This document shows positions 50,914 through 59,084 of a stretch of DNA of 59,084 nucleotides, in pieces. Position 1 is the first letter of the stretch; every line of letters begins with the position of its first letter. The position numbers and the translations under genes are program-made. The notes below the pieces were generated by a model that worked only from the letters and a program-made list of their open reading frames with translations, ran no database searches and was not told where the DNA came from. The stretch is from DATJBF01 sp035516795 (lineage in GTDB: Bacteria; Verrucomicrobiota; Verrucomicrobiia; Palsa-1439), in the NCBI GenBank assembly GCA_035516795.1, contig DATIZX010000051.1:1-59084 (forward strand), in the 5' to 3' direction.

Positions 50914-51396
50914 TCAGTTCTCCCAGCGACGAACCTTCAGCCGGATCGATTGGTCCGCCTCCACTTCTTCTTCCACGACCGTAAACTGGTGCGCTCGCAA
51001 CTCGTCCATCACCCGTTGATAAACGTAGCGTTGCACCACCCGCTGGCTCAGTTCCTCCCCAAATGCCCGCAAAGCTTCTTCTGTCTGCCCGGTGCCGGTG
51101 ACGCAGACCTCGGCGTGTCCGCGGGCGTCGCAGGAAAAAGTCACGGTCACGCCGTTCCGCGCGACGGAAATACGTTGATCACGCCCCAACTGGTTGGTGA
51201 CCAACTGGCTGTTGGCGATTTCGAGTTGAATCCGCTGTTCAGTTGATGCCGTCTTGCCGCGCACCTCCTCATTTACTCTCTCAATACCTTCCGCCACGAC
51301 GCTATAGCCGAGCGATGTCGCCGCCGCCGCGACCACCGCGCTGAACGCTGGCCAAGCCGCAATCACAACTGGCGTCAGAATACAGACTGCACCCAT
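50914..51396 (-). CDS. DUF1257-family-like protein (Ycf35-related)
   Basis: 160 residues, ATG behind GGAGG. An N-terminal Ala-rich hydrophobic segment (VVIAAWPAFSAVVAAAATSLG) is followed by a beta/alpha domain (DQRISVARNGVTVTFSCDAR, GHAEVCVTG, VQRYVYQRVMDELRAHQFTV). The C-terminal block and the adjacent DUF2997 gene point to DUF1257, although the N-terminus differs from the plain Ycf35 form. Function unknown. Confidence 0.7.
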   Translation of the reverse strand: MGAVCILTPVVIAAWPAFSAVVAAAATSLGYSVVAEGIERVNEEVRGKTASTEQRIQLEIANSQLVTNQLGRDQRISVARNGVTVTFSCDARGHAEVCVTGTGQTEEALRAFGEELSQRVVQRYVYQRVMDELRAHQFTVVEEEVEADQSIRLKVRRWEN

Positions 51397-51471
51397 CGTT
51401 TGTCCCTCCGAATCACGAACCGCCGCATCGCGGCTGTGCTCTTTCCCTTAGACTAGGCTGACACAAAAAGC

Positions 51472-51846
51472 TCACTTCGTGGATTTATACCAAGGTTCAT
51501 CACGAATCCACTTCCCGCCTTCATAGACTTCGCGGACGTTGCCTCCGACGTCCTTGCTAATTCGCACCGTCAGCCCATGATTGCGGATGAACTCGTGCGC
51601 GATTCTTCTCGCTTTGTTGAACTCGTCCGAGCGGACGAGCAGTTCGCATACGCCCAAATCACACGGACTTCCAGAGCAATGAATTCCTTCAGCAATGAGT
51701 GCGGACTTTAGTTGCTCCCAATCACCAAGATGCTTGGGCATGTTCGCTGCAAAAGTGACGTAGGTGGTCTGAGTTTTTGAGCAACCGAGGCACAGCAATC
51801 CGCCGAAAACGAAAGCCAGCAAGATCCGTTTCCCGCTTCGGTCCAT
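51472..51846 (-). CDS. Small lipoprotein of unknown function
   Basis: 124 residues from the ATG at 51846. The signal peptide ends in the lipobox LLCLGC. The mature part (about 100 residues) has an alpha/beta look, ALIAEGIHCSGSPCDLGVCE, LLVRSDEFNKARRIAHEFI and GLTVRISKDVGG, possibly a small ferredoxin-like fold with two close Cys residues. No family recognised. It stands alone, upstream of the DUF1257 gene by 75 bases. Confidence 0.65.
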   Translation of the reverse strand: MDRSGKRILLAFVFGGLLCLGCSKTQTTYVTFAANMPKHLGDWEQLKSALIAEGIHCSGSPCDLGVCELLVRSDEFNKARRIAHEFIRNHGLTVRISKDVGGNVREVYEGGKWIRDEPWYKSTK

Positions 51847-52119
51847 GTCGTCTCTCGGCGGCATAGTGCCAAAGCACGCAGCGAGGTTCAAGTTTTCAGC
51901 GGTCAGCTAGCGACCGACCATCGGCTGCGGATGTGAACCGGGCCAACTTATCCTGATGCCTGCACACCAGCCCCACGTCTTGAAAGTGGTTCGACACTTC
52001 AAAATGATGCTCGTGATGAGCGGTTCCCGCGCAACTTCAATCTCGCGACGATGTACAGTCCCTGCGGCTACTGCCCTAACAGCTGGTGAGTCCAGTGTAA
52101 GACCTTGCTGTCTCAGGCG

Positions 52120-52926
52120 CTAAATACCATATTTGAATCTGATTGTTTGCTTCGCGCGCTTGACTTTGGGAACAGCCTTGGCGAGACGGTCGCGTGCTTC
52201 GCGATCCCCAATTCGCTTCAATCGTGCGAGTTCTCGTTGCAGTGTGCCTGAGTCAAGGATTTCAGGCTCTTTGTCGGCGATACCGGCAAGCGCCGCAGCA
52301 GCATGCGCTCTCGCATCCGGGTCAAGACTACAAAGCCGTGTATAGAATATCTGCAAGATAACAGGTTGTGAGCGTGCCATAGCTTGGAGTGCCGCAGTTG
52401 CAGGAGCTTGGACATACCAATCTTCGTTGTGAACGGCCAACTTCAACAGAATGTCTACGGGGACCAGATCGGACGCGAACTGCGCCCAGTCCATGCAGAT
52501 GGAAGCTGCGGAGGCTCTGACCGAAAAGTTTGGATGGTTTGCCATACGGCTTAACAATTTGTGGTCGACCCATTGCGGGGTAAGCTGCGCACAACTCTCG
52601 ATAGTCATCAGCACTCCCCAAAGGGTGTCTTCGTCTATTGGTTGGTCCACGTATTTCACAAGAGACTCAAATACCTCATTCTGGCCGCCTTTGTCGGTTG
52701 CCTTTAGAATTTCAATGGCGGCGGAATCAGCCCCGCTCCAATCACCTACCTTGACGTTCTTGATTAGACGGTCAACGCACACGTCGCCTTTAAACTCTGC
52801 CCCCTTCTTCCCATCTTGCACAGTGCTAGGCAAACGCCTTTGAATGAGATGTCGCAGAGTGGCCGCTATGCTCGCGGCCCCCTCAGCATCCGGAGCGACA
52901 CGTGAGACATTGCGGTGGCTTAAAAA
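52120..52926 (-). CDS. HEAT-repeat-like C-terminal part of the TIR protein (after +1 frameshift)
   Basis: This frame is the direct continuation of the TIR domain at 52883-53248 after a shift at the T-tract 52922-52926. It has no credible start of its own. It reads FLSHRNVSRVAPDAEGAASI, then about 230 residues of paired helices: DWSGADSAAIEILKATDKGG, VRASAASICMDWAQFASDLV, WYVQAPATAALQAMARSQPV, ARAHAAAALAGIADKEPEIL. This matches an armadillo/HEAT-type scaffold with a very basic end (PKVKRAKQTIRFKYGI). Together the two parts would form a 370-residue TIR-HEAT protein. Confidence 0.65.
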   Translation of the reverse strand, partial: FLSHRNVSRVAPDAEGAASIAATLRHLIQRRLPSTVQDGKKGAEFKGDVCVDRLIKNVKVGDWSGADSAAIEILKATDKGGQNEVFESLVKYVDQPIDEDTLWGVLMTIESCAQLTPQWVDHKLLSRMANHPNFSVRASAASICMDWAQFASDLVPVDILLKLAVHNEDWYVQAPATAALQAMARSQPVILQIFYTRLCSLDPDARAHAAAALAGIADKEPEILDSGTLQRELARLKRIGDREARDRLAKAVPKVKRAKQTIRFKYGI

Positions 52927-53248
52927 GCCAAGGTAGCGCATCGATCGGGGTGTCGTCGATGATGAAGGGCAATAGCAGAATACGCTTCTCTGTGATCTCT
53001 CTCTTTGCGGCAAACTTCACTTCACGTGAGACCCACTCGGATGCAAGTGCCGCTTCCGATACAAGAAAAACTAGAACGTCCATCGCTTGGAGTTCTTGCC
53101 CCAGTCGATCAAAGATGTCATCACCGGTGACTATTTGCTCAGTATCGATCCATGGTGCCATGTCGGGGCTACGCAGTGCTGTGGCCACCAGTCCCGCGAA
53201 TTTCCTATCTTGTGAGGAATGACTGATAAAAATCCGACTGGACTTCAT
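52883..53248 (-). CDS. TIR-domain protein, N-terminal part
   Basis: ATG behind AGGAG. Residues 1-115 are a TIR domain: MKSSRIFISHSSQDRKFAGL (box 1), PWIDTEQIVTGDD (BB loop), LVFLVSEAALASEWVSREVK with Trp72 and the putative catalytic Glu76, then ILLLPFIIDDTPIDALPW. Bacterial TIR domains cleave NAD+ or make signal nucleotides in anti-phage defence. In this frame the protein ends 16 residues later at 52883. At TGG-CTT-TTT-AAG (52930-52919) a +1 shift restores a long continuing frame. Either it is a frameshift mutation or error in a T5 tract, or the CTT-T slip is used by the ribosome. It lies 108 bases downstream of an HNH-protein gene. Confidence 0.75.
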   Translation of the reverse strand: MKSSRIFISHSSQDRKFAGLVATALRSPDMAPWIDTEQIVTGDDIFDRLGQELQAMDVLVFLVSEAALASEWVSREVKFAAKREITEKRILLLPFIIDDTPIDALPWLFKPPQCLTCRSGC

Positions 53249-53356
53249 ACTCTCCTACTATGGAAGACCTAACGTATCTACCGAAAAACTGTTGTGTGGG
53301 AGATTCTGCTCCTGACAATTGAGTTTCTCAAGTCCCAAGCCAGCGGCGCGACATCT

Positions 53357-54259
53357 TCACCGCTTAGGAGCGCCACCATATTCGACCACGCTCTCTTCGC
53401 CGGTACTCAGGTCATGAGTGTAAGCGAAGCACGGCCCTCCCACCGCGATTCGGGGAAAATTGACCCTGAACGCCAACGATCCGAACAATCGAACTTGCAC
53501 CCGAGCAAACGGATTGTTCCCTTCAAAGGCGATGCCGTGGACATGGTACTTGTGCTCCCTCTCAAAAAACTCAACAAACGCGTTCTTCCTGTCGAGGGTT
53601 TGTAGGGTGCGACGGATTAGACCGAGTTCGGGCTGTTCGCCGTAAATGGCGTTTCCCAAGCACAAAGCCAAAAACTCGTATGCGATTTTCAGGAGCAACA
53701 GCGAATTGACTGGCTTCCCTTTAGGATAAATCGTGGAAGCATCAAAGCTCCGCTTCCTAATCACAATTCCGGGGGCAATGTTGACCGGCTGATCCACGGG
53801 GGCCGAAGCGTGTCTTGAGACGGCATCACCAATGAATTGTGCGTCGTGTCCTCGTTGTGCGAGAGCCATTTTGATGTCCCTTATGGCGGCCTCCGACGGT
53901 TGGATCAGGTAGCCGTCTTGACTCTTGAACGTGACCGGCTGGATTAAATCGCCCTTGGCAACCGCTTCAATTTCGCCATGAGGTGTCTTGATGACGAATC
54001 TCTGACCCTGATTGAGCTTCCGATTGATCTTTGTATGGCGGTCACGCGGCACGCCTGGAAGCTCCAAAGCCGCTCTCCTTATAACTGGGTCGGAACAAGC
54101 AGAATGGTCAATTTCTGATCCCAATGTGTCGTTGCAGCGTTTACAGAGAAAAGGCACCTCCAACTTTCCGCTCAATGATTCAGGGATGAGATGTTCCCGC
54201 GTCAAAGGCGAAGCTTCGAGACAGACAATACAACGGTCGCCTTTCCAAAGAATCTTAAT
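53357..54259 (-). CDS. HNH-like protein with CxxC pairs, apparent ATT start
   Basis: 300 residues if read from the ATT at 54259: ATT follows a stop by two codons, with GAGTGAG seven bases upstream. That start gives IKILWKGDRCIVCLEASPL, then TREHLIPESLSG and FLCKRCNDTLGSEID: two CxxC pairs around an EHL/IPE core, the HNH/zinc-knuckle layout of small nuclease-like proteins. No ATG, GTG or TTG precedes the first CxxC; the first standard start (TTG at 54205) would remove it. The rest (about 70-300) is unassigned alpha/beta. It lies just upstream of the TIR-HEAT gene on the same strand, so a two-gene defence unit is likely. Confidence 0.65.
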   Translation of the reverse strand: MKILWKGDRCIVCLEASPLTREHLIPESLSGKLEVPFLCKRCNDTLGSEIDHSACSDPVIRRAALELPGVPRDRHTKINRKLNQGQRFVIKTPHGEIEAVAKGDLIQPVTFKSQDGYLIQPSEAAIRDIKMALAQRGHDAQFIGDAVSRHASAPVDQPVNIAPGIVIRKRSFDASTIYPKGKPVNSLLLLKIAYEFLALCLGNAIYGEQPELGLIRRTLQTLDRKNAFVEFFEREHKYHVHGIAFEGNNPFARVQVRLFGSLAFRVNFPRIAVGGPCFAYTHDLSTGEESVVEYGGAPKR

Positions 54260-54464
54260 CGAATCTCACTCGAAGTTGGAGTTTCTTTGACCGATGCATG
54301 GCCGAAAAATACCAGCCATTCTCCGTGAGTCAAATTCGCGGGCTCAAGCTCCATGAATGGGGGATGTAATGTTGCACAAACTGAGTGGGGCTTTAAGCTT
54401 GCGCCGTTCTCGCTGGCGATGCAGACCAGAAATGTGATACAAGACCGGTGCGACGGGAGAATCG

Positions 54465-56042
54465 ATGAGCGGGAAGAGAAGACTGCTCGCTACTGCTGGT
54501 GTCGCCGCAGTCGCGGCGTTGATGATCTTTGCGGTTGTTTGCGAGGGGCAACAATCATCGGAGAAACAGTCGCCAGCGCCGTCCGTCGCAAAGCGCGTCC
54601 GTGAGCCGGCTGTCGCCGGGCTGTTTTATCCGAAAGATCCAGCCGCGCTGTCGCACATGCTCGATGCGTTGCTGGCGAACGCGGCACCGCACACAGTCGA
54701 CGGCGAACTGCGCGCGTTGATCTGCCCACACGCCGGGTACCCGTACTCGGGGCCGGTAGCGGCGACGGCGTACCGACTATTGTCGGGTTACCAACTGTCG
54801 TCGGGCCACGATTTCCAAACCGTTGTGCTTCTGGCGGTGAGCCATTACGCGGCGTTTACCGGCGCGTCGGTCGCCAATGCGGACATTTATCGCACGCCGC
54901 TGGGCGATGTGCCGATCTCACCGAAAGCCCGGGAACTGGCAAAGTCGATCCCGTTTGTGCTCGAACCGCGTTGTCTGGTACAGCGTCCGCCGTGGGCTTC
55001 GCAGGCATCGCATTCCATGCCGCCCGCGGGCGAGGACACGCCGGAAACGTGGGAACACTCGGGTGAGGTGCAGGTGCCGTTCCTCCAGAAGACGCTGAAG
55101 AATTTCACGCTCGTGCCGGTCGTCACTGGCGAGGCCGATCCCGAACAGATGGCACGCGCGCTGGCCCCGTTGGTGGATGACAAAACGCTGGTATTGGCAA
55201 GCAGCGACCTGAGTCATTATCACCCATACGACGAAGCGCGGGCGAGGGACAAGGTTACGACCGATGCGATCGTCAATCTCGACATCGACCGCATGAAGTT
55301 GTCGGGCGACGCCTGTGGCAAAACGCCGGTGCTGGCGTTGATGTATCTCGCCAAACAAAAAGGCTGGAAAGCCACGCTGCTTGATTACCGCAACAGCGGC
55401 GACACCGCCGGCAACAAAGGCGCTGTGGTCGGTTACGCGGCGATTGCGTTCTATACGCCCCGACAACCAGAAGGTTTCACGATGATAGAGCGCAAACTCC
55501 TGTTGAATCTGGCGCGCCGGACTCTGCGCGAAGCGGTGACGAGTGGCAAGCTGTCCGAAGTTGGCGTTGGCGCTTTTCCCGTAAAGTTGAGCGAAAAGAA
55601 AGGGTGCTTTGTCACGCTGACCGAGGGCGGCCAATTACGTGGCTGCATCGGCCATATCCTGCCGCGGGAACCTCTATACGCAGCGATTATGGACAACGCG
55701 CAAAGCGCCGCGTTGCGCGACCATCGGTTCACGCCGGTACAACCGGATGAACTCGACAAGATCGAGATCGAGATCAGCGTCTTGACCGTACCCGAACCGT
55801 TGGCCTTCAGTTCATCCGACGATCTGTTGAATAAACTGCGACCGCAACTTGACGGCGTCGTGCTGCAAATTGGCGGGCGTGTGGCCACATACCTGCCGCA
55901 GGTCTGGGAGCAGATCCCCGACAAAGTGCGCTTCATGGATTCGCTCGCCCAGAAAGCCGGTTGCGCCCCTGACGCCTGGCGCGGTCCTGAGACCCGGGTC
56001 TTCATTTACCACGTCGAAGCTTTCAAAGAATCGGAGTTGTAA
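54465..56042 (+). CDS. Exported MEMO1-AMMECR1 fusion (AmmeMemoRadiSam system A+B)
   Basis: 525 residues, ATG after GGGAG. A signal peptide or anchor (LLATAGVAAVAALMIFAVVC) leads into a MEMO domain (about 50-330): REPAVAGLFYPKDPAALSHM, ALICPHAGYPYSGPVAATAY, EHSGEVQVPFLQKTL, VLASSDLSHYHPYDEARA, carrying the His/Cys-type metal-site residues of the extradiol-dioxygenase fold. Residues about 345-520 are an AMMECR1 domain with the LRGCIGHILP hallmark. These two parts normally occur with a radical SAM partner of unknown role. The partner is not adjacent here, and export of the fusion is unusual. Confidence 0.88.
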   Translation: MSGKRRLLATAGVAAVAALMIFAVVCEGQQSSEKQSPAPSVAKRVREPAVAGLFYPKDPAALSHMLDALLANAAPHTVDGELRALICPHAGYPYSGPVAATAYRLLSGYQLSSGHDFQTVVLLAVSHYAAFTGASVANADIYRTPLGDVPISPKARELAKSIPFVLEPRCLVQRPPWASQASHSMPPAGEDTPETWEHSGEVQVPFLQKTLKNFTLVPVVTGEADPEQMARALAPLVDDKTLVLASSDLSHYHPYDEARARDKVTTDAIVNLDIDRMKLSGDACGKTPVLALMYLAKQKGWKATLLDYRNSGDTAGNKGAVVGYAAIAFYTPRQPEGFTMIERKLLLNLARRTLREAVTSGKLSEVGVGAFPVKLSEKKGCFVTLTEGGQLRGCIGHILPREPLYAAIMDNAQSAALRDHRFTPVQPDELDKIEIEISVLTVPEPLAFSSSDDLLNKLRPQLDGVVLQIGGRVATYLPQVWEQIPDKVRFMDSLAQKAGCAPDAWRGPETRVFIYHVEAFKESEL

Positions 56043-56636
56043 ACTGCGCTGCCGTGCTGCCTAATCCTTGGCCAAGACTTTGTCTGGTGCCAGATTCGGA
56101 TTTTTGCCGGCTGGCGCGCTTGAGAACGTTGCAGTAGTCTCACACTGCAATGGCAACGTAAACGATTGTTCGATCAAGGACGGGCTTCATTAAAAAGGTC
56201 GTCCGACCAAGAACCGAATGAGCGAGGCGTTGCCGTTGCTTTTTTATCCTGTGCTCCATCCCCCGATTGCTTCCCCCTTCAAAGTTCAATGTTCGACGTT
56301 CCGCGTTCGATGTTCATATTGTTGAACTGCTCCGACTCCTCTCATGACTCCTTGATTTTTCTCGACCGGGCACGCGGATTGTGCTTTCTTAGCGTCTGTC
56401 GCAGTTACGAATCGGGTCACGGACAACCAGGCGAACTGTTCCTTAGTTGGTTGCGACGAACACGATATCGCGGCGTCTCAGCCGCTGGTGTGGCTTCGGT
56501 TTTACCGGGTGTGGTGGGTAGCGCAGTCGTCAAATTCAGTCGACTTGTCATCAAGCGTTTGTTTTACTGTTTGCTGGGCGGCGGAAAGAAGGTGAAGAGG
56601 CTCGCAGGTGTGCGTACGTTCGCAGCAATCGTTGGG
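56043..56636. other. Gap upstream of the polygalacturonase gene
   Basis: About 590 bases, no supportable gene. It contains short imperfect repeats of GTTCGA-type (AATGTTCGACGTTCCGCGTTC, CGATGTTC, about 56289-56316) of the sort scattered between genes. Promoter for the downstream gene expected here; no clear motif seen. Confidence 0.35.
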
Positions 56637-59084
56637 ATGTTGTGGTCGCGCGGAACCCGCATGAACGCCGCGACTCTATTCGTCGCGCTCGCCGTGGTGA
56701 CGCACAGAGGCTGCACGGCGTTGGCTGACCCTCCTTTGCCAGTCATTCCCGCCCACAGCTTCAACATCACCGATCATGGCGCGGTTGGTGATGGTACGAC
56801 GGACAATGCGACCGCCATCCAGAACACGATTAACACGGCGGCGGCATCGGGCGGTGGTACGGTGGTGGTAGCGGCGGTCGGGGTTTTGACCAATTATCTG
56901 AGCGGTCCGATCGCTTTATCCAATAGCGTCTGCCTGCAGGTCAACGCCGGCACGAAACTCCAAATGCTGCCCATGAATATCTGGACCAACGTCAGCACCG
57001 CCAGTACGCCCTTCATCAACGGGGCCAATCTTCACGACGTCGCGATTACGGGCGCGGGAACAATCGATGGTAATGCAGGTTTTTCGGCCGGCTCCATTTC
57101 GAATTGGTGGGGAAAAGCGGGATCCAGTAATCCGCAGGCCACGCGTCCGGAATTGCTCAACATCAATGCGACCACCAACCTTCTGGTCCAAGGTGTGACC
57201 CTGCAAAACCCGCCGGTGTCCCACTTCATATTCAAGAGCAACGACAGCAACGTGACGATCCAGGCCGTGATCATCAATACGGTCACGAATTCGCCGAATA
57301 CGGATTCCGAGTTCACGTGTAAAAACATGCTGATCCGGAATTGCACCATCACCTGCGGGGACGACAACCTGGTTACGGAGGGCGCGGACATCGCGGTCTC
57401 CAATTGCACGTTCAACTCCGGGCACGGGTTATCGATCGGCAGCTCGACCACGAGCGGAATGACCAACCTGCTGGTAAGGAGTTGCATGTGGAACGGCACG
57501 GAGTATGGCATTCACCTGAAATCGGCCCGCGGTCGCGGCGGTCTGATGCAAGACCTCACCTATCGCGACCTGACCATGACCAACGTGAATTTCGTGGTCG
57601 CCATCTACAGCTACTACGACCAGATCGGCGCGCCCTCACACGTCATTAGCGAGACTCCGTTTGGGGCCTCGACCAACGGGGTCGTGGTTACCAACAGTAT
57701 CCCCGTCTGGCGCAACATCACCATCAGCAACGTGACGGCGAGCACGCGTGGAGGGATTGGCAATATCGCCGGTATCATCTGGGGCCTGCCCGAGATGCTC
57801 GTTTCCAACGTGGTTCTCTCGCATGTCAACTTCACAGACGCCACGAACACGTTCTGCATCTATAACGCCAGCGGTATCCAGTTCATCGACTCCAATCTCG
57901 TGACACCCGCACACACGAACACGTTAACGCTCTACAACGCGGATGTCACCATTACGAATAGCGCGCCCAATACCAATCTCGTGACTCTGGGCGGGTTGGC
58001 CGTACCCCCGACCAACAATACGTTGGGCTTCTTCAATGCGGTGGCCGCCATCACCGACACCAATATGCTGGGCGCCGGCTCGATCACACTTGGCGGCAGC
58101 TCGCTCACGCTCAACGAGGGTCCCGCGAGCTTCTCCAACACCATCAACACAATCACCGGCAGCACGCTAGTTTTGCGCAGCGGTAACAATACCTATCAGG
58201 GCGCGCTGACCGGACCCGGTCCACTGTCTGTCATCCTCACCAATGGTAGCGGTCTCCGCTTCGATCAGGGTGCCAACGCGTGGGGTGGGACGAACGCGGC
58301 GTTTGATGCGGGTTTGTCGGGAACCATCAACAACCACTCGTCCGGAAATATCACGATCAGCCTCGGAGCCCTGTCCGGTGGTTCGGGGTCAACGCTGCGC
58401 GGCAGCGACCAAGCCAGCGCGGGAAATGACACGTACGTGGTTGGTAACCTGAATTCCAACACGACATTTGCCGGCATCATTACCAACGGCGCCCAGCACA
58501 CCGTGGCGCTGACCAAGGTCGGCACCGGCACGTTCACGCTGGCGAATACCAATTCGTATACGGGCGGGACGACAGTGAGCAACGGAACGCTGGCCATCGG
58601 CTATCCCGTAGGTCAGGGAACACTGACCGCTGCGGGTGGTACAACGACAGTTTCGTCCTCGCTGTTGCTGGGGGACTCGGCCGGTACCACCGGCACCGTG
58701 TGGGTGACGGGGGGAATGCTGGACGCAGGCCTTCAGGCCATCGTCGTTGGTTTCAGCGGCGTCGGTCAGATGACGATTTCCAATGGCACGGTAGCGGGCG
58801 GGCTATTCACGGTTGGTTTTAACTTCGGATCTCTAGGTACGTTGACGATGGCTGGCGGCAGCGCCGCTTCGAGTTTGGTATTGGAGGCCGGCTTGAACGG
58901 CTCAACCGGAATCGTATGGGTGACAGGTGGACAATTGGGGCCAATGCCCTCAATACAGATTGGGAGGTCCGGCAATGGTCAAATGATCGTGTCAAACGGG
59001 ACGGTTCTATCCTCGGGCAGCTTGTCCCTCGGGGTGGGAGTGATTACGGGATTGACGCAAGGATCGTTGACGATATCGGGTGGA
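56637..59084 (+). CDS. GH28 polygalacturonase with autotransporter/PEP-CTERM-associated repeats (partial)
   Basis: An open frame of at least 816 codons runs off the right edge. A start at ATG 56637 gives a basic n-region and hydrophobic signal (MNAATLFVALAVVTHRGCTALA); ATG 56661 and GTG 56592 are alternatives. A GH28 beta-helix follows: FNITDHGAVGDGTTDNATAI, NTD (N221-D223), CGDDN (D242/D243), SGHGLSIG (His263) and IHLKSARGRGG (Lys295), so the active site is complete. From about residue 615, TLANTNSYTGGTTVSNGTL is an autotransporter-associated beta-strand repeat. Then come Gly-rich units (VWVTGGMLDAGLQAIVVGFS, GQMTISNGTV) of the T5SS/PEP-CTERM-associated type. Likely a secreted, surface-held pectin-degrading enzyme. 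Confidence 0.85.
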   Translation, partial: MLWSRGTRMNAATLFVALAVVTHRGCTALADPPLPVIPAHSFNITDHGAVGDGTTDNATAIQNTINTAAASGGGTVVVAAVGVLTNYLSGPIALSNSVCLQVNAGTKLQMLPMNIWTNVSTASTPFINGANLHDVAITGAGTIDGNAGFSAGSISNWWGKAGSSNPQATRPELLNINATTNLLVQGVTLQNPPVSHFIFKSNDSNVTIQAVIINTVTNSPNTDSEFTCKNMLIRNCTITCGDDNLVTEGADIAVSNCTFNSGHGLSIGSSTTSGMTNLLVRSCMWNGTEYGIHLKSARGRGGLMQDLTYRDLTMTNVNFVVAIYSYYDQIGAPSHVISETPFGASTNGVVVTNSIPVWRNITISNVTASTRGGIGNIAGIIWGLPEMLVSNVVLSHVNFTDATNTFCIYNASGIQFIDSNLVTPAHTNTLTLYNADVTITNSAPNTNLVTLGGLAVPPTNNTLGFFNAVAAITDTNMLGAGSITLGGSSLTLNEGPASFSNTINTITGSTLVLRSGNNTYQGALTGPGPLSVILTNGSGLRFDQGANAWGGTNAAFDAGLSGTINNHSSGNITISLGALSGGSGSTLRGSDQASAGNDTYVVGNLNSNTTFAGIITNGAQHTVALTKVGTGTFTLANTNSYTGGTTVSNGTLAIGYPVGQGTLTAAGGTTTVSSSLLLGDSAGTTGTVWVTGGMLDAGLQAIVVGFSGVGQMTISNGTVAGGLFTVGFNFGSLGTLTMAGGSAASSLVLEAGLNGSTGIVWVTGGQLGPMPSIQIGRSGNGQMIVSNGTVLSSGSLSLGVGVITGLTQGSLTISGG

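Noticed and set aside
1..59084. tRNA, rRNA and CRISPR array
   Set aside because: No clover-leaf with TTCRA arm, rRNA core sequence or regularly spaced identical repeats was noticed on either strand; a tRNAscan or CRISPR search would be decisive.

Overview
The window looks like bacterial chromosome of fairly high GC, most likely from a Verrucomicrobiota-type (PVC-group) organism or a related environmental lineage. This is inference. The signs are a secreted polygalacturonase with autotransporter and PEP-CTERM-associated repeats, dispersed short hairpin repeats between genes, TPR lipoproteins, a DUF1257/DUF2997 pair and a DUF2934 protein. No rRNA, tRNA or CRISPR array was recognised.

Left edge (1-3692): the end of an ISAs1-family transposase, a radical SAM protein with a STAS-like tail, then decayed DNA holding a metalloprotease-like scrap and a chimera of an acyl-CoA dehydratase activase N-terminus with an IS630 transposase C-terminus. 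From 21409 down to 3693 nearly everything is on the minus strand. It starts with a tightly packed glycogen/alpha-glucan cluster (GT4 synthase-like enzyme, CBM48 protein, branching enzyme GlgB, GH57, GH13, GH57) with stop/start overlaps. A six-BON-domain protein, a CHRD lipoprotein, a class I fructose-bisphosphate aldolase and an M50-CBS protease follow. Then come an S10 peptidase, an S41 protease lacking the canonical Lys, two small secreted proteins and a heptaheme NapC/NrfH-like cytochrome.

Middle (21800-44500): a membrane protein, a heterodimeric ABC exporter with one degenerate ATP site, a DUF2934 protein, a ClpX-like ATPase convergent with an OPA-family transporter over a terminator, a broken SPFH/band-7 gene, a PstS-like lipoprotein and a GtrA protein. 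The 34.1-36.7 kb stretch is repeat-rich: a small HTH gene with a direct-repeat operator candidate, hairpin repeats, a MITE-like element and two truncated genes. It is followed by a GT39 glycosyltransferase, an SDR, a TPR lipoprotein and a Tat-exported aldo/keto reductase. A KimA-like potassium transporter then lies directly behind a c-di-AMP (ydaO-type) riboswitch candidate.

Right part (44502-59084): a MacB/LolCDE-like ABC pair, PurQ and PurS, a PilT-TPR-S26-like cluster with coupled starts, the DUF2997/DUF1257 pair and a lipoprotein. Next is a probable defence pair, an HNH protein with an apparent ATT start and a TIR-HEAT protein split by a +1 frameshift at a T-tract. An exported MEMO-AMMECR1 fusion follows, and the window ends inside a large GH28 polygalacturonase.
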